This document shows, piece by piece, positions 61,753-64,000 of a stretch of DNA of 64,000 nucleotides (positions are counted from its first letter, which is position 1; the number at the start of each line of letters is the position of its first letter). The notes below the pieces were generated by a model, which made no database searches, was not told the DNA's origin, and saw nothing but the letters and a program-made list of their open reading frames with translations. Origin of the DNA: Dinoroseobacter shibae DFL 12 = DSM 16493 (GTDB lineage: Bacteria > Pseudomonadota > Alphaproteobacteria > Rhodobacterales > Rhodobacteraceae). A program made the position numbers and the translations under genes. Location: assembly GCF_000018145.1 (NCBI RefSeq), contig NC_009952.1, positions 2,666,001 to 2,730,000 of the forward strand. Direction: 5' to 3'.

Positions 61753-64000
61753 TTACTGTTCTGCGACCTTCTGCTGAATTCGCACGATGACGAATTCCGC
61801 AGGTTTCAGCGGCGCAAAGCCGACGATCACGATCACCTGGCCGCGGTCGATATCCGCCTGGGTCATCGTGTCGCCGAGATTGCAGCGCACGAAATAGGCG
61901 TCGTTGGCCTTCTCTCCCTGGAAAGCCCCGGCCCGGAACAGCCCATCCATGAACCCGCCGATATTGGTCCGCAGGGATGCCCAGAGCGGATGCGCGTTGG
62001 GCTGGAACACCGCCCACTGGATCCCGTCCTTGATCGACTTTTCAATGAAGAGCGCGGTGCGCCGCACCGGCACATAGCGCCATTCCGGCACCGCCTTGGT
62101 GGCCAGCGTCCGGGACCCCCAGACCACCGACCCGAAGCTCGGCAGCTTCCGAAAGCAGTTGATGCCGCGCGGATTGAGCGTCGACTGCTCCAACTCCTCG
62201 ACTTCGAATTCGAGCGCCGAAGCTCCGACCAGTCGGGTCTCGACCCCCGCGGGCGCCTTCCAGACCCCGCGCCGCCCATCCGTCTTGGTCCACAGCCCCG
62301 CGGCAAAGGCCGAAGGCGGGATCAGAACCGTCTTGGGCGCGGTCGGGTTTAAGTCCACATTGTAAAGCGGGTTGGGCGAGCGCACCCAAGGGTAATAGGT
62401 CGCCGCATAGGTCGACGAGGTCAGCTGCAGCGCGTCGATCCCGGTATCGGTGGTCAACTCCACCCCCGGCGGTGGATCAGCGATGAACATCATCCGTCGC
62501 TCCCGTTCGGCGAAGGCGATGGTGTTGGAAATCTCCAGGCTCGGTCCGGTCTCGGTATAGGGTTGGCCCGGCAACAGGATCATCGTCACATCCGGCACCT
62601 TGCGCAGCACCCCGTCGTAAAAGGCGGCGTAATCGGCCGCCGACGGCGCGACCGTGGTGCCGCCGACCAGTTGCTCCCCCTCGCCACCGGATCCGAGGGT
62701 CTGCAGCGGCATGACCGGCGAAGTGCCCTGGGTCACTGCGCGCCCGGCCACGGATGTGCCCGTGCTCAGGTTCAGGTAATCGGCGAAGTTGCCCGCCGCG
62801 ACCGACACGCCACTGACGCGTGGCGCCGGGTTGCCCGACGTGATGACAAAGCGGTTGGTGTCATAGACCACCGTCGCCTCGGTGAAGGACACAAGGTCCG
62901 GCCGTGCTGCGCGGATCGCGGTCTCCATCACGCCCGCGACCAGCGCACCGTCCGTGCCGTTGGTGCCGACAAAGCCGGTGTCGGTGAAATCCATCGCCAC
63001 CGCCACCGGACCATGCCCATCGATGGTGATCGAGATCTCCGTCGGGGCATTGGCCGCCGCATTCACCCCGTTCGCCGCGCTGGAAAAGAACGTCCCGCTG
63101 GCCCCGACCGCAGGTTCACTGGTCAGGGTGGCGCGATCCTGCGGCGTCATCCGCATCAGCGCGCCAAGCGTCCCACCGCCCCCCGCCAGGGACGCGACCG
63201 ATCCGTCCTCGGGCGCGGTAATGGTGAAGCGGGGCGCGGTGTAGTCCACGGTGACGGTCTGAAACACATCGAGCGGACTATGCGCCCGGATACCCGCCTG
63301 CACCGCCGCCGCCAGCAGGTCCGCATCGTCCACATGGTCACTGCCATCGAGCCCGGCGGTGGACAGGTCCACGGTGATGGTCTCTGTCCCCCGCCCATTG
63401 AGGTTGAGCGTCAGCGTGCCAGAGGTCGCACCGCCCAGCCCCGCGGTGAAATAGGTCGCCTCGGTGCCGGTATCGCCGCCTTGCAGCGTCGCATCGGCAT
63501 AATCGCTCGCGGCAAGCTCGGCCTGCGCATCCGGGCCCAGCGCCACATCGATCAGCCGCGACTGATCCGCGATCACGTCAATGACATAACGGTCCGAGCC
63601 CGCGCGCATGTCGAGCCCCGCAAAACGCTCCATCAACTCGAACGTGCCATCGATCCGCGCGCCGACCTCCAGATCGAAGCTCAGGGCATCAGGGTCCGGC
63701 TTCACGATGCGGATGTAGAGATCATTGCCCCAGTCGCCCACGCTGGAGGCCGAAACAACGAGGACCGGCTGCGCCGTGTTCGCCCCACCCGAGCCCTGAC
63801 CGTTGACCGAGACCGAGGCCGCCTTCGAAAGCCCTCCCGCCAAGCGGCAGATAAAGGCCTTCTTGCCCCCGTTGAGATAGAAGGCCTGCACTGCAAGCCC
63901 CATGGCGTCGTCCTCGGAGGTGATGTCTCCATAAAGCGACTTGTAATCGTCCAGCTTGCCGATCGGCTCGGCGCTGCCCGCCGGTCCTCGCCTGGCCGAG
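61753..64000 (-). CDS. Contractile tail sheath protein, partial
   Basis: The frame is open to the right edge (the sequence beyond 63903 continues in phase: PIGKLDDYKSLYGDITSEDD), so about 748 residues are visible and the N-terminus is missing. Sheath hallmarks: C-terminal INCFRKLPSFGSVVWGSRTL, EWRYVPVRRTALFIEKSIKD, YFVRCNLGDTMTQADIDRGQ and VGFAPLKPAEFVIVRI. A large inserted region (about residues 150-400 of the visible part; EITIDGHGPVAVAMDFTDTG) makes it longer than standard sheaths and probably forms a surface domain. Confidence 0.9.
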   Translation of the reverse strand, partial: SARRGPAGSAEPIGKLDDYKSLYGDITSEDDAMGLAVQAFYLNGGKKAFICRLAGGLSKAASVSVNGQGSGGANTAQPVLVVSASSVGDWGNDLYIRIVKPDPDALSFDLEVGARIDGTFELMERFAGLDMRAGSDRYVIDVIADQSRLIDVALGPDAQAELAASDYADATLQGGDTGTEATYFTAGLGGATSGTLTLNLNGRGTETITVDLSTAGLDGSDHVDDADLLAAAVQAGIRAHSPLDVFQTVTVDYTAPRFTITAPEDGSVASLAGGGGTLGALMRMTPQDRATLTSEPAVGASGTFFSSAANGVNAAANAPTEISITIDGHGPVAVAMDFTDTGFVGTNGTDGALVAGVMETAIRAARPDLVSFTEATVVYDTNRFVITSGNPAPRVSGVSVAAGNFADYLNLSTGTSVAGRAVTQGTSPVMPLQTLGSGGEGEQLVGGTTVAPSAADYAAFYDGVLRKVPDVTMILLPGQPYTETGPSLEISNTIAFAERERRMMFIADPPPGVELTTDTGIDALQLTSSTYAATYYPWVRSPNPLYNVDLNPTAPKTVLIPPSAFAAGLWTKTDGRRGVWKAPAGVETRLVGASALEFEVEELEQSTLNPRGINCFRKLPSFGSVVWGSRTLATKAVPEWRYVPVRRTALFIEKSIKDGIQWAVFQPNAHPLWASLRTNIGGFMDGLFRAGAFQGEKANDAYFVRCNLGDTMTQADIDRGQVIVIVGFAPLKPAEFVIVRIQQKVAEQ

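Larger units (their letters stand above)
37739..64000 (-). other. Extracellular contractile injection system (eCIS) locus, incomplete at right edge
   Basis: Sixteen consecutive minus-strand genes with overlaps or short gaps encode sheath, tube, terminator, AAA+ ATPase, tube initiator, hub/spike, gp25, baseplate, tail, DUF6519 and DUF4157 proteins. There is no capsid, terminase, portal or holin, and a Pvc15-type ATPase and DUF4255 terminator are present, which separates it from prophage and from type VI secretion. A tape-measure and a PAAR tip gene were not recognised in the window; more genes should lie beyond 64000. Confidence 0.88.

Noticed and set aside
37739-64000. Prophage or type VI secretion system
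   Set aside because: No capsid, portal, terminase, lysis or T6SS membrane-complex genes were seen; DUF4255, Pvc15-type ATPase and DUF4157 indicate an eCIS.

Overview
The window is GC-rich DNA with the gene content of a marine-type Rhodobacteraceae (Alphaproteobacteria). It carries a dusA-linked integrase, a persulfide/sulfide oxidation module with YeeE-type transporters, DUF5368, FadR-type regulators and a phage-tail-like injection locus. This assignment comes from family recognition only; no rRNA or other taxonomic marker gene is present.

Layout. (1) 1-2.7 kb: minus-strand fragment of a giant repetitive surface protein, open at the left edge and lacking a credible 5' end. (2) 2.7-10.06 kb: decayed integrative element next to dusA. 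It holds a DUF3987 gene split onto two strands as if by a 2.2-kb inversion, two small unknown genes, a PrtN-family activator gene destroyed by an IS3-family element that itself carries a second IS3-family element, and a tyrosine integrase with a one-base frameshift. (3) 10.0-12.5 kb: dusA, a small exported protein and a glycosyltransferase-like protein. (4) 12.7-25.2 kb: sulfur island: SulP transporter, persulfide dioxygenase, two YeeE/DUF6691 half-transporters, a DUF2892 protein, two Crp/Fnr regulators, a 1-Cys peroxiredoxin divergent from an OxyR-like regulator, a SLAC1/TehA channel, a DUF5368 protein, a Tat-exported sulfide:quinone-oxidoreductase-like flavoprotein and another polytopic membrane protein. 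Three copies of the palindrome GGTGAC-N3-GTCAC(C/A) lie upstream of these units. (5) 25.3-28.3 kb: pseudogenes of a Mo-binding dehydrogenase subunit, TctA and TauE. (6) 28.3-37.3 kb: organic-acid uptake and catabolism: two fumarylacetoacetate-hydrolase-family genes, two FadR/GntR regulators, a decarboxylase/NMT1-like protein, a SBP-ATPase-permease ABC operon and an Ldh2-type dehydrogenase, plus a broken ModA-like gene.

(7) 37.7-64.0 kb (all minus strand, running off the right edge): a large extracellular contractile injection system (eCIS) locus. In transcription order: tail sheath, tube, a zinc-motif assembly protein, a disordered protein, DUF4255 tail terminator, AAA+ ATPase, a small protein, a CIS tube-initiator domain, a LysM-like protein, gpD, gpV, gp25, two baseplate proteins, a tail protein, a 1471-aa DUF6519 protein, and two DUF4157 proteins at the 3' end. 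The last gene encodes 1403 aa: DUF4157, a very long helical region, an endonuclease-like motif and a C-terminal helix-hairpin-helix. It is the best candidate for an injected nuclease toxin. The neighbouring 495-aa DUF4157 protein has three Glu-rich 19-residue repeats, a second zinc-protease-like motif and an IPT-like domain. This effector pair is the most interesting system in the window.
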